Notes under the pieces: generated by a model
What the model was told of the DNA's origin: nothing
The model's input: only the letters and a program-made list of their open reading frames with translations
The model's database searches: none
Shown here: piece by piece, positions 30,694-41,132 of the stretch
Layout of the letters: each line of letters begins with the position of its first letter
Position numbering within the stretch: position 1 is the first letter of the stretch
Position numbers and translations under genes: made by a program
Origin: Brenneria izadpanahii
Lineage (GTDB): Bacteria; Pseudomonadota; Gammaproteobacteria; Enterobacterales; Enterobacteriaceae
DNA: 64,000 bases
Assembly: GCF_017569925.1 (NCBI RefSeq)
Contig: NZ_CP050854.1
Span: forward strand, 744,001 to 808,000
Reading direction: 5' to 3'

Positions 30694-31748
30694 ATGAAAA
30701 ACAACAGCAATAATACCGTTAATCCGGCTAAGCGTTTACATAATAAGGTATTGAGTATCGCCACGGCGTTCAGCCTGCTGCTTGTCGGGCTGGGAATGCC
30801 GGCGTATGCGCAGGCGGAGGGGCATTTACGTATCGCCCAGCAGTTTGGCATTGTCTACCTGTTGTTGAATGTCGCGCAGGAAAATAAGCTGATTGAAAAG
30901 CACGGCAAGGCCGAAGGGCTGGATATCAAGGTGGAATATCTGCAACTTTCCGGCGGCTCGGCCGTGAATGACGCGCTGCTCTCCGGTTCGGTTGACATTG
31001 CCGGCGCCGGAATCGGGCCTTTGTTTACCATCTGGGATCGCACCAAGGGCCGTCAGAATGTCCGCGCCGTCGTGGCGACTGGGAATTTCCCTTACTATCT
31101 GATCAGCACTAACCCAAATATAAAAACCATTGCCGATTTTACCGATAAAGACCGTATTGCCGTGCCGGCCATCAGCGTATCGGTGCAATCGCGTTTCCTG
31201 CAACAGGCGTCCGCAAAGCTATGGGGGATAAGGAATATAACCGTCTCGATAAGTTACAGGTAGCCGTGCCCCATCCGGACGCGACCGCCGCCATTATTAG
31301 CGGCGGTACGGAAATCACGGCGCATTTCGGCAATGCGCCGTTCCAGGAACAGGAACTGGCCGGCAACCCCAATGCGCACATCGTGCTTAACTCCTACGAT
31401 GTTTCCGGCGGCCCCTCTTCTCCAGTGGTGCTGTATTCCACGGAAAAGTTCCGCAAGGAAAACCCCCGCACCTATCGCGCTTTCGTGAACGCCATTGCGG
31501 AAGCGGCGGATCTTGCCGCCAACAATCCTGATGCGGCGGCCGACGCCTTTATCAACATCACAAAGTCTAAAATCGATCGTCAACTGTTGCTCAGCATTCT
31601 CAAGAGCCCGGAGACGAAGTTTACCGTTACGCCGCGCAATACGCTGCAGCTTGGCCAGTTCCTGCATCAGGTCGGCGCCATTAAAAATAAACCGGAGACG
31701 GTGCAGGATTATTTCTTTGAAGATCCGCACGTGGCGTCCGGAAGCTGA
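30694..31748 (+). pseudogene. ABC transporter substrate-binding protein (SsuA/TauA/NMT1-like), frameshifted
   Basis: Two adjacent frames make one periplasmic binding protein of the nitrate/sulfonate/taurine family. The first frame has a signal peptide ending near AYAQA and the family-like start LRIAQQFGIVYLLLNVAQ. It covers about 180 residues, then goes out of frame after ASAKLWG. The second frame continues as GDKEYNRLDKLQVAVPHPDATAA to FEDPHVASGS. Adding one G to the GGGGG at 31223-31227 joins them into one protein of about 350 residues. No permease or ATPase gene is adjacent, so it is an orphan. The break is either true decay or a homopolymer read error. Confidence 0.82.
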
Positions 31749-31971
31749 GGCGAATCTGAGTATTTCCCGTTACCTGTCAGAGGGAAAAAGATCGGAATAG
31801 GCAAGTTCTCAAACGAGGCGTAGGCGGGTTTTTACTTTGGCTGGAAGCCGATTGGACGGCGCTGGCGGGTAAATATATTCCTCATCTTGCGGCTGGAATT
31901 TGCAGTAAGACGGAACGGCATGAATATCCAGACTGATTGGCGTCTGTCCATTCCTGCCGTATTCGCCGGAC

Positions 31972-32005
31972 GAGGGCTCAATGCTTTTTCAGCATGTGAG
32001 CCCTC
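31972..32005. terminator. Hairpin downstream of adhE
   Basis: A perfect 9-bp inverted repeat (GAGGGCTCA / TGAGCCCTC) with an additional inner ATGCT/AGCAT lies about 30 bases past the adhE stop. No T-run follows on the minus strand, so it may stabilise the 3' end rather than end transcription by itself. The rest of 31749-32036 holds no gene I can support. Confidence 0.5.
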
Positions 32006-32036
32006 CAGGGTTAGCGGTCAGCCTACTTGGTCGTCG

Positions 32037-34718
32037 TCAGTTCTTTGCTTTCCCCTTTTTGCCATTGGTGGTGGCTTTAGGCCCATCGGCCTGCTTAGAT
32101 GCGGCGGGGGTATTGCTATAGGCGCGGCCGTAGTAGGTATCCAACAGGATCTGCTTCAGTTCGGAGATCAGCGGATAACGCGGGTTGGCTCCGGTACACT
32201 GGTCGTCGAACGCGTCTTCGGACAGCTTATCGACCTTGGCCAGAAAATCCGCTTCCTGCACGCCGAAATCGCGAATGCTGGCTGGAACGTCCAGCGCCGC
32301 TTTGGTTTCTTCCAGCCAGGCCAGCAGTTTGTCGATTTTCTGTCCCACGTCGTCGCCAGGAGCGCTGAGGGCAAGATAATCAGCAATTTCCGCGTAGCGT
32401 TTGCGAGCCTGCGGATAGCCGTATTGGCTGAATGTCGTCTGCTTGGTCGGTTTATCGGTCGCGTTATAGCGAATGACATTACAGATCAGCATGGCGTTGG
32501 CCAGTCCGTGCGGAATATGGAATTCGGAACCCAGCTTATGCGCCATGGAATGGCACACGCCCAGGAAGGCATTGGCGAAAGCGATGCCGGCGATGGACGC
32601 CGCGTTGTGAACCCGTTCGCGGGCAACCGGATTTTTTGCCCCTTCCTGATAGCTGGCGACCAGATAGCCATGCAGCAGTTTCAGCGCCTGCAGTGCCTGG
32701 CCGTCGCTGAATTCATTGGCCAGCACCGACACATAGGCTTCCGTTGCGTGAGTGATCGCATCCAGGCCACCGAATGCGCACAGCGATTTAGGCATACTCA
32801 TGACCAGATCGGCGTCCACGATCGCCATATCCGGGGTTAGCGCATAGTCCGCCAGCGGATATTTCACTCCGGAGGCATCGTCGGTCACCACCGCAAACGG
32901 CGTGACTTCGGAACCGGTGCCTGAGGTGGTGGGAATGCAGATCATCCGCGCTTTTATCCCCATTTTCGGGAACGTGTGGACACGTTTGCGGATGTCCATA
33001 AAGCGCAGCGCCAGATCTTCGAAGCGGGTTTCCGGATGTTCATACATAACCCACATCAGCTTGGCGGCATCCATCGGCGAACCGCCGCCCAGCGCGATAA
33101 TGACGTCAGGGTTGAACGCATTAACCTGCTCGGTTCCCTTGCGGACAATGCTTAGCGTCGGGTCCGCCTCTACTTCAAAGAACACTTCAGTGGCGACGCC
33201 CTGTTGTTTCAGACGCGAGATCACCTGATCGGCATAACCATTATTGAACAGGAAGCGGTCGGTCACGATAAAGACGCGTTTGGCGCCGTCGCGCACGACT
33301 TCTGCCAGCGCGACGGGAAGCGAGCCGCGCCGGAAATAAATGGATTTTGGAAGTTTATGCCACAACATATTTTCCGCTCGCTTGGCTACGGTTTTCACAT
33401 TGAGAAGATGCTTGGGCCCCACGTTTTCCGAGACGGAGTTGCCGCCCCAGGAGCCGCAGCCCAGCGTCAGCGATGGCACCAGCTTGAAGTTGTACAGATC
33501 GCCAATACCGCCGTAAGAGGTCGGCGAGTTGATCAGCACGCGGGAGGTTTTCATCCGTTCGCCGAAATACAGCACCCGATGGGCATGATTATCCTGATCG
33601 GTATACAAGCAGCTGGTGTGGCCGATACCCTCCATATTGAGCAGTTTTTCAGCGATATCGACCGCCTCGCTAAAATTCTGCGCCCGGTATAGCGCCAGCG
33701 TGGGAGACAGTTTTTCGTGCGCGAAAGGTTCGGTTTCGTCCGCCTTGGTAACCTCGCCGATCAGCACTTTGGTATCCGGTGGGACGCTGATCCCGGCCAT
33801 TTCGGCAATTTTCACCGCGGACTGGCCAACGATAGCTGCATTTAACCCGCCGTTCTTTCTCAGGACACTTCCTACGGCCGCCAGCTCATCGCCTTGCAGA
33901 ATATAGCCGCCCTGATCGAGGAAGTTGGCGCGAACGTCGTCATAAATACTCTTGACGACGATGGCGGATTGTTCGGATGAACAGATCATGCCGTTATCGA
34001 AGGTTTTTGACATCAGAATAGAGGCGATGAAGCGTTTGACGTCGGCGCTTTCATCCACCACTACCGGCGTGTTGCCGGGACCGACGCCTAACGCCGGTTT
34101 GCCGGAGCTATAGGCGGCTTTGACCATTCCTGGTCCGCCGGTGGCGAGAATCATGTTGATGTCGGGGTGGTGCATCAACTGGTTGGTCAGTTCAATGGTC
34201 GGTTCGGTAATCCAGCCGATGATATCTTCCGGAGCGCCGGCGGCGATCGCCGCTTTCAGGACGATTTCCACCGCCTTGTTGGTGGAGTTTTTCGCGCGCG
34301 GGTGCGGCGAAAAGATAATGCCGTTACGCGTTTTCAGGCTGATGAGCGCTTTGAAAATCGCGGTAGAGGTTGGATTGGTGGTAGGCACGATGCCGCAGAT
34401 CAGACCGACGGGAGCCGCGATCCTGATCGTGCCGTAGGCGTCGTCTTCAGACAGGATGCCGCAGGTTTTCTCGTTTTTATAGGTATTGTAGATGTATTCG
34501 GATGCGAAGTGGTTCTTAATCACTTTATCTTCCACTACGCCCATACCCGATTCTTCCACTGCCATTTTCGCCAGCGGAATGCGGGCGGCGGCGGCGGCAA
34601 GCGCGGCGGCGTGGAAGATGTTATCCACCTGCTCCTGCGTATAATCGGCATAGATAAGTTGGGCCTTTTTCACCCGGGCAACCAAGGAATCAAGATCATC
34701 AATTTGTGCAACGGTCAT
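32037..34718 (-). CDS. adhE: Bifunctional acetaldehyde-CoA / alcohol dehydrogenase AdhE
   Basis: Fermentative enzyme that reduces acetyl-CoA to acetaldehyde and then to ethanol, recycling NADH. It forms long filaments called spirosomes. The ATG at 34718 follows GGAG by about 6 bases and gives 893 residues. The N-terminal aldehyde dehydrogenase domain (about 1-440) has the catalytic cysteine in FDNGMICSSEQS. The C-terminal iron-dependent alcohol dehydrogenase (about 450-870) has GGGSPMDAAK and metal histidines in DAITHATEAYVS and CHSMAHKLGSEFHIPHG. The tail is Lys/Ala-rich. In E. coli adhE is elsewhere on the chromosome, so its location here is specific to this lineage. Confidence 0.96.
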   Translation of the reverse strand: MTVAQIDDLDSLVARVKKAQLIYADYTQEQVDNIFHAAALAAAAARIPLAKMAVEESGMGVVEDKVIKNHFASEYIYNTYKNEKTCGILSEDDAYGTIRIAAPVGLICGIVPTTNPTSTAIFKALISLKTRNGIIFSPHPRAKNSTNKAVEIVLKAAIAAGAPEDIIGWITEPTIELTNQLMHHPDINMILATGGPGMVKAAYSSGKPALGVGPGNTPVVVDESADVKRFIASILMSKTFDNGMICSSEQSAIVVKSIYDDVRANFLDQGGYILQGDELAAVGSVLRKNGGLNAAIVGQSAVKIAEMAGISVPPDTKVLIGEVTKADETEPFAHEKLSPTLALYRAQNFSEAVDIAEKLLNMEGIGHTSCLYTDQDNHAHRVLYFGERMKTSRVLINSPTSYGGIGDLYNFKLVPSLTLGCGSWGGNSVSENVGPKHLLNVKTVAKRAENMLWHKLPKSIYFRRGSLPVALAEVVRDGAKRVFIVTDRFLFNNGYADQVISRLKQQGVATEVFFEVEADPTLSIVRKGTEQVNAFNPDVIIALGGGSPMDAAKLMWVMYEHPETRFEDLALRFMDIRKRVHTFPKMGIKARMICIPTTSGTGSEVTPFAVVTDDASGVKYPLADYALTPDMAIVDADLVMSMPKSLCAFGGLDAITHATEAYVSVLANEFSDGQALQALKLLHGYLVASYQEGAKNPVARERVHNAASIAGIAFANAFLGVCHSMAHKLGSEFHIPHGLANAMLICNVIRYNATDKPTKQTTFSQYGYPQARKRYAEIADYLALSAPGDDVGQKIDKLLAWLEETKAALDVPASIRDFGVQEADFLAKVDKLSEDAFDDQCTGANPRYPLISELKQILLDTYYGRAYSNTPAASKQADGPKATTNGKKGKAKN

Positions 34719-35178
34719 GGTGGTCTCCAATTAAGCAATATATCTGCCAGGGGCTTTCCCTGAATAAGGCGGCAAGAACCCACGAGCCTAATACCTGACT
34801 ACTGACGCATCGCGTACTCTTGCCTGGGCTTTTGCTTCCACCTCTACGGCATTGGATGCCGAGAGAAATATATTCCGTATCAAATTGGTGACTTTGATTG
34901 AGATTGATAACAAACGTATTGATGGCGATTCTGTTAACTGATTGCCCTTTATTTCGGGCGGAAATTAACAATAGCACGCTAATTATTTGATGTTTGCTAT
35001 TGCTAATAGAGATAACATCAGAGAAAAACAGATCTTTTATTATCAATCTCTATCAAAGTAATATGTTTAATTTTTGTTAATGATATTTTACTTTATGTGA
35101 TAATTTATTCTGCTGCCAACATTGATATCGCTTTAGCTGCTATGTGACAATAGAAAAATAGGGTTAGAAATATGGATT

Positions 35179-35317
35179 TATACCCGTTATGTTGCAAGTT
35201 GCAGCGGCGTTGGTTTTATCGCTCGCCCCATCCAGAGCCTGGTTCGTAAAGGACTGATGCTTCGCTCTGTTCAATACGGCAACGATTTGTCCTGCATCGT
35301 GAAATCTATTGGGTATA
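35179..35317. repeat. MITE-like intergenic inverted-repeat element
   Basis: The element starts TATACCCGTTATGTTGCAAG and ends GAAATCTATTGGGTATA. The ends are imperfect inverted repeats (TATACCC...TTGCAG versus the complement of CTGCATCGTGAAATCTATTGGGTATA). The same end sequences occur at 53121-53246 and, degenerated, at 18101-18298. It is non-coding and lies upstream of adhE. Confidence 0.6.
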
Positions 35318-35396
35318 ACGAATAAAATCAAAAACGTTCTTATTATTTCCAATTAAAGACGGCGGTTTTGTTACTGCTATTTGTGATGATGATCTC

Positions 35397-35425
35397 ATGA
35401 TTATGTCAGGTGATAATCATGATTA
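35397..35425. promoter_or_regulatory. Overlapping dyad symmetries in AT-rich DNA
   Basis: An 8-bp inverted repeat ATGATTAT / ATAATCAT (35397-35420) overlaps a 12-bp perfect palindrome TAATCATGATTA (35414-35425). This could be an operator in the 974-base gap between adhE and thiQ. There is a loose resemblance to Fur-type GATAAT repeats, but no clear owner gene. Apart from this and the two repeat elements the gap shows nothing. Confidence 0.35.
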
Positions 35426-35627
35426 CCTATATTGATTATTTGTTAGCATATTTTATTTTTTGTTGTGTTTCACGCATCAATTTAAAGTTTTTGCCAGAAT
35501 AACCGGATAGATCACAATATGGTGTGGAGTGTGGTTTGCTGATATCAAAAAATAGCGTTTTTATTTCATTCTGAATTCTCGATTATCTTTTTGGCGCGTA
35601 TTCAAACGAAAATCAGAAGTGACGCGC

Positions 35628-35687
35628 CATACTTCAAGTTGCGTGCGCGCAGGCCGCCTTCCTGCAACCCGAATTATTGAGAGTATA
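35628..35687. repeat. Short, deleted copy of the intergenic inverted-repeat element
   Basis: This stretch begins CATACTTCAAGTTGCGTG and ends CCTTCCTGCAACCCGAATTATTGAGAGTATA. Both ends resemble the ends of the longer elements in this window, but most of the interior is missing, leaving a compact hairpin just downstream of thiQ where it could act as a transcript end. Confidence 0.5.
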
Positions 35688-35692
35688 GTCTA

Positions 35693-36358
35693 TTATCGCG
35701 GGCGAACGGATTGATTCAGCGGGCGATTGTCGATAATGCAGCCCTCATTAACGGTCACCGCCCGGTCGGCGATGTACTCCGCATCATCCAGATTGTGCGA
35801 CACCATCAGCAGCGTGAGCCGACGTTCGTCGCAGACCTTTTCCAGCAGTTGCAGCATCTCCTGGCGCAAGGCCGGATCGAGCGCGGAAAACGGTTCATCC
35901 AGCAGCAAAATAGGCTGACGGCGAACAAGACAGCGGGCCAGCGCGGCGCGCTGCCGCTGACCGCCTGAAACCTGAGACGGCAGGCGATGGAGCAGCTCGG
36001 TTAACCCGACCCGATCGGCAATTTTTATCAGCGTTTCCCGCTGTTCGTCATTAAGCCGCAGGCCGGGGTTCAGCCCTAGCGCGATATTCTTCTCGATGGT
36101 CAAATGGGGGAAGAGATTGTTTTCCTGAAACAGAATGGATACCGGCCGCTTGGATGGCGGAGTATCGCGGTGATTTTTCCCGTTCAGACGCAATTCACCG
36201 CTATCGGCCATCAGAAAACCGGCTATCAGATTCAGGAGCGTGCTTTTTCCCGCGCCGCTGGGGCCGAGAATCGCCACGCGTTCCCCAGGCTCGACCCGTA
36301 AATCAAAACGCATGGGAAAATCTTGATAGAGATAGGTCAGTTTATCGAGAAAGATCAT
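35693..36358 (-). CDS. thiQ: Thiamin ABC transporter ATPase ThiQ
   Basis: ATPase driving uptake of thiamin and its phosphates. From the ATG at 36358 it is 221 residues and starts [18 protein letters not shown], matching E. coli ThiQ. Motifs are Walker [10 protein letters not shown], signature [15 protein letters not shown] and Walker [13 protein letters not shown]. It overlaps thiP by 17 bases, showing coupling. An in-frame start at 36379 would overlap further and is less likely. In E. coli yabI follows, but here the next feature is an intergenic repeat. Confidence 0.95.
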   Translation of the reverse strand: MIFLDKLTYLYQDFPMRFDLRVEPGERVAILGPSGAGKSTLLNLIAGFLMADSGELRLNGKNHRDTPPSKRPVSILFQENNLFPHLTIEKNIALGLNPGLRLNDEQRETLIKIADRVGLTELLHRLPSQVSGGQRQRAALARCLVRRQPILLLDEPFSALDPALRQEMLQLLEKVCDERRLTLLMVSHNLDDAEYIADRAVTVNEGCIIDNRPLNQSVRPR

Positions 36359-37952
36359 CGCGATCCGCCAGTTTTTCAATCAGGGTGAACAGCGTGAAGC
36401 AGAGCAGCATCAGTAACAGTGCGGTAACGGCACCATCGACGCTGCGATAGGCTCCAATTTGCTGATAAAGGTAAAAAGGCAAGGTGCGGAACTGCTCATT
36501 GCCGAATAGCGCGATAACGCCAAAGTCGCCGATGGACAGCACGCTGGCAAACGCCAGCGCCTGGGCCAGCGGCTGTTTCAGCGCTTGCAGCTCAATAATT
36601 TTCAGCCGTTGCCAGCCGCGTAGATCCAGCGACAGGCAGAGTCGATTATAGCGTTCGGCGACATCCAGCATGGGATTTTCCAGTATTTTGAGCGCATAGG
36701 GGATCGCCATCAGCGCGTTGGTCATCACCACCAGCCCATAAGGCGATTCCGGCAACCCCACGGTATTGTTCAGCAACAGGAAAAAACCGGTTGCCAGCAC
36801 AATGCCGGGCATGGCGAGGATCAGCATTCCGCTCAGGTTCATCAACTGACCATAGAACTGCTGGCGGCGTAGCTTGAGTTCCCGGCTGCTCCATAGCAGC
36901 ATCATCGTCAGGATGATGCAAATAACGCCCGCCGCCAACGCGATACGCAGCGAGGTAAACAAGGTTTTCCATAGCGCCGGCTGTTGCAGTACCGTGAACA
37001 GAGACCGGTTGACGCCGTCTACCACGACGGCCAGCAACGGCGGCACGATCAGCAGTAATGCCGCGCCGATCAGCAGCGTATCGCATACCCGGCTGAACAG
37101 GCTGTCCTGCGGGTTGCGCCACGCCAGTTGCTGAGTGCTGCCGACCGGCAGCACTCGGCCTAGCCGCTGGCTCAGCAGCACCAGCCCAAGACAGCACGTC
37201 ATCTGAATCAGCGCCAGCAACGCGGCGCGCGACGGGTCGTAATCAAAGCTCAGCGCCTGGTAGATCGCCAGTTCGATGGTGGTCGCCCGCGGTCCGCCGC
37301 CCAGCGATAGCACGGTGGCAAAGCTGGCGAAACAGAGCATGAAAATAAGCGCGGCGACCGGCGGGATCTGCCTGCGCAGCCAGGGCCATTCGACAATACG
37401 AAAATGCTGCCAGCCGTTCATCCCCAGTTGGGCCGCCAACTGACGCTGTTCGGTGGCGATGTTTTCCAGCGATTGCAGCAGCAGGCGGGTCGCCAGCGGC
37501 AGGTTGAAAAAAATATGCGCCAGCAGAATGCCCTGCAGCCCATAGGGTGAAAAATGGTATGGCAGGCCAAAGATCCCCAGCAGATGCGCCAGCCATCCCT
37601 GACGGCCATATATGCTCAACAGGCCGAAAACCGCCACCAGAACCGGCAGCACCAGCGTCATGGCGCATAAGCGCAATAGCAGGCGATGACCGGGAAAGCG
37701 TCTGCGGTAAAGCGCCCTGGCAAGGAAAATCGCCGGCATGGTGGACAGCAGGGCGGACAAAAACGCCTGCCAGAAAGTAAAACGGATAACATGCCACAGA
37801 TAGCCGTCATGCCAGAGCATTCGCCACTGGTTCTCCGGCGCCTGTAGCCACAATGCGCCGAAGGCCAGCGCAGCTACCGCGATCAACAGTAGGGTGGCCA
37901 GCAATCCCGGCCACAAACTTCCGGCGCTTAACGGCTGACGGCTTGTTGCCAT
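36342..37952 (-). CDS. thiP: Thiamin ABC transporter permease ThiP
   Basis: Inner-membrane permease of 536 residues with two fused BPD_transp_1 halves, about twelve membrane helices in all, and the same length as E. coli ThiP. Two coupling-loop (EAA-type) regions are visible: [20 protein letters not shown] and the second around [19 protein letters not shown]. It overlaps thiB by 25 bases and thiQ by 17, so the thiBPQ operon is tightly packed and translated together, under the upstream TPP riboswitch. Confidence 0.96.
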   Translation of the reverse strand: MATSRQPLSAGSLWPGLLATLLLIAVAALAFGALWLQAPENQWRMLWHDGYLWHVIRFTFWQAFLSALLSTMPAIFLARALYRRRFPGHRLLLRLCAMTLVLPVLVAVFGLLSIYGRQGWLAHLLGIFGLPYHFSPYGLQGILLAHIFFNLPLATRLLLQSLENIATEQRQLAAQLGMNGWQHFRIVEWPWLRRQIPPVAALIFMLCFASFATVLSLGGGPRATTIELAIYQALSFDYDPSRAALLALIQMTCCLGLVLLSQRLGRVLPVGSTQQLAWRNPQDSLFSRVCDTLLIGAALLLIVPPLLAVVVDGVNRSLFTVLQQPALWKTLFTSLRIALAAGVICIILTMMLLWSSRELKLRRQQFYGQLMNLSGMLILAMPGIVLATGFFLLLNNTVGLPESPYGLVVMTNALMAIPYALKILENPMLDVAERYNRLCLSLDLRGWQRLKIIELQALKQPLAQALAFASVLSIGDFGVIALFGNEQFRTLPFYLYQQIGAYRSVDGAVTALLLMLLCFTLFTLIEKLADRDDLSR

Positions 37953-38965
37953 GCCTGGATCCAGTTATTTCTCTGTTCCGCAACCTGCTGCGCGCTGTAT
38001 TGCAAGGTTTTCTCAGGAAGGGCGAGACTGGCGAATCCGGCCGGCAGATCGGTTTTGATCGCCGGATACATCCAGTTGGTGGTCGGGATCGCCTGTTGGA
38101 AGGCGGGCGTCAGGATGAACTGCATAAAGCGTTGCGCCAGCGCCGGATTTTTGCTGGTCGCCAACTGCCCGGCGACTTCGATTTGCAGATAATGTCCTTC
38201 GCTAAAGTTTGCCGCGGCGTAGTTGTCTTTCTTCTCTTCAATGATGTGGTATGCCGGAGATGTGGTGTAGCTGAGCACCAGATCGGCCTCGCCTTTCAGG
38301 AATAATCCATAGGCTTCGCTCCAGCCTTTGGTCACGGTAACCGTTTTTTTAGCCAGTTTTTGCCATGCCTGCGGAGCCTGGTCGCCATATACTTTCTGCA
38401 TCCATAGCAGCAGCCCTAATCCCGGCGTGCTGGTGCGCGGATCCTGATAAATTATTTTCCACGGCTCCGTACTGTCGACCAGTTCATGCAGGCTTTTGGG
38501 CGGATTTTTCAGGCGGTTTTTGTCATAGACGAATGCGAAGTAGCCATAGTCATAGGGAACGAACGTCGTATTGTCCCAGCCGCCGGGGACATCAACGACG
38601 GCTTTGGCATCCAGATTGTGTTTGGCGAATAATCCGGTCTGTTCCGCCGCCTGCAACAGGTTGTTATCCAACCCCAGAATGATATCCGCTTTGCTGTTCT
38701 TCCCTTCCATTCGCAGACGGTTCAGCAGCGAGGCGCCGTCTTCCAGGGCGACAAAATTCAGCTCGCAGCCGCACTCTTTTTCAAACGCCGTTTTAATAAC
38801 CGGCCCAGGCCCCCATTCGGAAGCGAAAGAATCATAGGTGTAAACCGTAAGCGCCGGTTTGGCGAATGAGGAAGCCGACACCAGCAACAGGCAGGGAAGG
38901 ATTTTTTGCAGGATTGACGCTGAACGTTTGAATAACGGTTGTTTGAGTAATGTGATATTTAACAC
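37928..38965 (-). CDS. thiB: Thiamin-binding periplasmic protein ThiB (TbpA)
   Basis: Periplasmic receptor for thiamin, thiamin phosphate and thiamin diphosphate. The GTG at 38965 has GGAG six bases upstream and gives 345 residues, with a signal peptide ending SFA|KPALTVYTYDSF. The mature start, the ALEDGASLLNRLRMEGKNSKAD segment and YQDPRTSTPGLGLLLWMQKVYGD are nearly identical to E. coli ThiB. The N-terminal extension before the hydrophobic core is about 15 residues longer than in E. coli. It is the first gene after the TPP riboswitch. Confidence 0.95.
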   Translation of the reverse strand: MLNITLLKQPLFKRSASILQKILPCLLLVSASSFAKPALTVYTYDSFASEWGPGPVIKTAFEKECGCELNFVALEDGASLLNRLRMEGKNSKADIILGLDNNLLQAAEQTGLFAKHNLDAKAVVDVPGGWDNTTFVPYDYGYFAFVYDKNRLKNPPKSLHELVDSTEPWKIIYQDPRTSTPGLGLLLWMQKVYGDQAPQAWQKLAKKTVTVTKGWSEAYGLFLKGEADLVLSYTTSPAYHIIEEKKDNYAAANFSEGHYLQIEVAGQLATSKNPALAQRFMQFILTPAFQQAIPTTNWMYPAIKTDLPAGFASLALPEKTLQYSAQQVAEQRNNWIQAWQQAVSR

Positions 38966-39019
38966 TTTGCACTCCTGTCATCATAGGGTGGCAAAGGTCT
39001 TTGAGTCAGCGATAAACAC

Positions 39020-39125
39020 TCCCAAATCCCTTCGCCGGTATTAACCGGATCAGGTTCGACGGGTATTTTCTCAGCGAAAAACGTGTCGCGTAGGCGTTAA
39101 ACGTTTTCCGCACCCCGTTGAGAAC
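39020..39125 (-). ncRNA. TPP (THI-box) riboswitch controlling thiBPQ
   Basis: On the minus strand the leader contains CGGGGTGC, then CGCTGAGAAAATACCCG and GAACCTGATCCGGTTAATAC followed by GGCGAAGGGA, the hallmark conserved segments of the thiamin diphosphate aptamer. It ends roughly 55 bases before thiB. TPP binding should lower expression of the importer, probably at translation initiation because no clear terminator lies between it and the GTG. Confidence 0.95.
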
Positions 39126-39169
39126 GCCCCTATTGTAAAGACTTATGGCAGGCGGCGAAAGTGAGACGC

Positions 39170-40828
39170 TTAGTTTTCCGGCGGCGCGAACCAGGCGGAC
39201 TTAAAGTCAAACCACCCCAGGGTGTTCATACGGATGCCTCGCATACTGCGTTGCCCCTGAAGTTGCAGCCAGTTGTGAAACAGCGGATGTAACTGACAAC
39301 TGCCGATAAGTTTTTCACTCCATTCCGCTATCGGCAGCGCTTTGCTGCGCCACAGGCCGGCGTCCTCATGCAGATCTTCATTAAGGCAATGCTGGATCAG
39401 CGGTTGCTCGTAAAATATGGCGAACAGCGAGAACTCCAGCGGCAGGTAGCAGTTGTTGCTGCACAGCCAGATATCGCTTTCCGCTTCGCCCCGATACCAC
39501 TCTTCGTAACTGACCCTCTGTAACTCGAGCTGCACGCCTTGTTCCGCCAGCACCTTTTTCATAAGGTCGCCAATTACCTGATATTCAGGGTGTTCCCGGT
39601 AGAGCGTCAGGGTAATGCGCCGCAGATCCTGGGGCTTCTCCTGGGCGTCGACATGGCCGCGGTGATGCCAGCGCGGGAGCAGGCCGTAGGCTGGCGACCA
39701 GTCGCGCTGATGCGAAACATCCGTATGACGGAGCAGGGCGATCGGATTGAATATCTGGCACAGCCAGCGGCGCACCTCCAGCCGGCTAGCCTGCGCCGAG
39801 CGGGTGTCAAACAGCAGGAAATAGCAGCCTTCCTCCATGCGGCTTTCCAACTGGTTATGAGATGAATCATCCGATTCCAGATGCAAGGAGCAGGGATACA
39901 TCTCGGTTGCGTCGGGAATAACCCAGATGTTGACCTCGTCAATCAGCGCCCGATAGCCGAAATAGTCATCGAACGCTTTGATTTTTAATTGATTATCGTT
40001 GTTGCGCGTTACCGCGTAAGGACCGGTTCCGATAGGCTGCCTGGCGAAATCGGGCAGGGTTCGCCACTCCTCAGGCAGAATCATCGCCGGAACGCTGCCG
40101 AGCAGCCAGGGCAACCAGTCGTCGGGGCTGCTCAGGCGGACATCAATCACAAACGGCATAGGGGAAGTCACCTTCTCAATATGCGAAAACAGCGGGAATT
40201 CGGTGAGCCGGGTAAGCGAGGTGATGACATCCGCCATAGTGAGTTCCCGTCCGTGGTGAAAACGAATGGAAGGGCGCAGATAAAACCGCCAGTGCAGCGG
40301 CGACAACATTTGCCAGTGATGGGCTAAATCGGGTTTTAGTTCCCCGTTTTCCTCATTTATGTTGGTCAGCGCGCTGAATATCTGGCGGGCAATATGCATT
40401 TCCGAACGGCGCAGCGCCGAGCCCGGCAGCAGATTGCGCAGCGGGCGATAATAAAGAATACGCAGGATATGTTTGCCCTGACGAAAGCTGCGGCCAAGAT
40501 GCGAAAGCAGCATCTGCCGTACGGTTTCCTTATCGCCCACCAGTTGTACCAGTTGGTCGATGCGGTCCTGCTCCAGCAGATCTTCGGCCCGCTGCTGCTG
40601 CAGCGCCAGCCCGGTGTAAATAAAGGTCAGTTGTGAGCGCTTACTCCGACCGGCCTCCGCCTGCCAGATAAGCCACCCTTGTTTTTGCATGGCGCCGAGC
40701 AGCGAGCGGATATGGCGGCGAGAACAGCTTAATACCCCAGCCAGCTCTTGCAGCGTCGTTTCGGTGGTCTGCCCTTGATAGCGCTGCCACAGGCGAATGA
40801 ACTGTTGTTGCAGACGAGATGAAGACAT
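39170..40828 (-). CDS. sgrR: Sugar-phosphate stress transcription factor SgrR
   Basis: Activates transcription of the small RNA gene sgrS when sugar phosphates accumulate. The 552-residue protein has an N-terminal winged-helix DNA-binding domain (about 1-115, with [25 protein letters not shown]) and a C-terminal domain related to oligopeptide/solute-binding proteins (about 160-530), thought to sense the small molecule. Length and layout match E. coli. It is divergent from sgrS, the standard arrangement, and lies downstream in orientation of the thi operon riboswitch. Confidence 0.95.
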   Translation of the reverse strand: MSSSRLQQQFIRLWQRYQGQTTETTLQELAGVLSCSRRHIRSLLGAMQKQGWLIWQAEAGRSKRSQLTFIYTGLALQQQRAEDLLEQDRIDQLVQLVGDKETVRQMLLSHLGRSFRQGKHILRILYYRPLRNLLPGSALRRSEMHIARQIFSALTNINEENGELKPDLAHHWQMLSPLHWRFYLRPSIRFHHGRELTMADVITSLTRLTEFPLFSHIEKVTSPMPFVIDVRLSSPDDWLPWLLGSVPAMILPEEWRTLPDFARQPIGTGPYAVTRNNDNQLKIKAFDDYFGYRALIDEVNIWVIPDATEMYPCSLHLESDDSSHNQLESRMEEGCYFLLFDTRSAQASRLEVRRWLCQIFNPIALLRHTDVSHQRDWSPAYGLLPRWHHRGHVDAQEKPQDLRRITLTLYREHPEYQVIGDLMKKVLAEQGVQLELQRVSYEEWYRGEAESDIWLCSNNCYLPLEFSLFAIFYEQPLIQHCLNEDLHEDAGLWRSKALPIAEWSEKLIGSCQLHPLFHNWLQLQGQRSMRGIRMNTLGWFDFKSAWFAPPEN

Positions 40829-40860
40829 AAAAGAGGAACTCCCGGCGCTAAAGTCATCAA

Positions 40861-40889
40861 TTTATCTTTCCTTATATTACGTTGATACT
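40861..40889 (+). promoter_or_regulatory. Probable sgrS promoter
   Basis: TTTATC (40861-40866) and GATACT (40884-40889), separated by 17 bases, form a plausible -35/-10 pair. Transcription would start near 40896, so the RNA would begin AATGAAAGCGGGGAGG, like the 5' end of E. coli SgrS (GATGAAGCAAGGGGG). A TATATT at 40873 is an alternative -10. Confidence 0.45.
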
Positions 40890-40918
40890 TTCATTCAATG
40901 AAAGCGGGGAGGTGGATT

Positions 40919-41083
40919 ATGAAAGTTTCATCATTGTATCGGTTCTATCAGACCTATCTTTCTACGACCAAAGCCAAATGGTTGCGCGGCGTGTCCGCGC
41001 GGCAGCGAATCGAACTATTGCAGCAGGCTACGCAGTGGCAAATAGAAGATATGTCGGAAGAAGAGTACCGCCACTGGATATAA
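40919..41083 (+). CDS. sgrT: SgrT, glucose-uptake inhibitor peptide encoded in SgrS
   Basis: SgrT is a short protein that blocks the glucose transporter PtsG directly. The 54-residue frame is preceded by a strong GGGGAGG, 5-8 bases before the ATG. It contains FYQTYLSTTKAKWLRGVSAR followed by QRIELLQQATQW, which lines up with E. coli SgrT (FYQHYFTATAKLCWLRWL... to GLMQW). It has an extra acidic tail (EDMSEEEYRHWI) not found in the 43-residue E. coli peptide. It lies wholly within the sgrS RNA, upstream of the ptsG-pairing segment. Confidence 0.88.
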   Translation: MKVSSLYRFYQTYLSTTKAKWLRGVSARQRIELLQQATQWQIEDMSEEEYRHWI

Positions 41084-41132
41084 CACCAGGTTCCGGGTAG
41101 ACAAACATTCTGAGTAATGGTGCTATTTCACC

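Noticed and set aside
31749..31971. Open frame ending at the TGA 31934-31936 (reads GFLLWLEADWTALAG...)
   Set aside because: It has no credible start codon or ribosome site and I recognise no family. It could be a gene remnant but cannot be supported.
32037..34718. Possible frameshift or split in adhE given the two G-run defects nearby
   Set aside because: The frame is continuous over both domains with all active-site residues and normal length, so adhE is intact.
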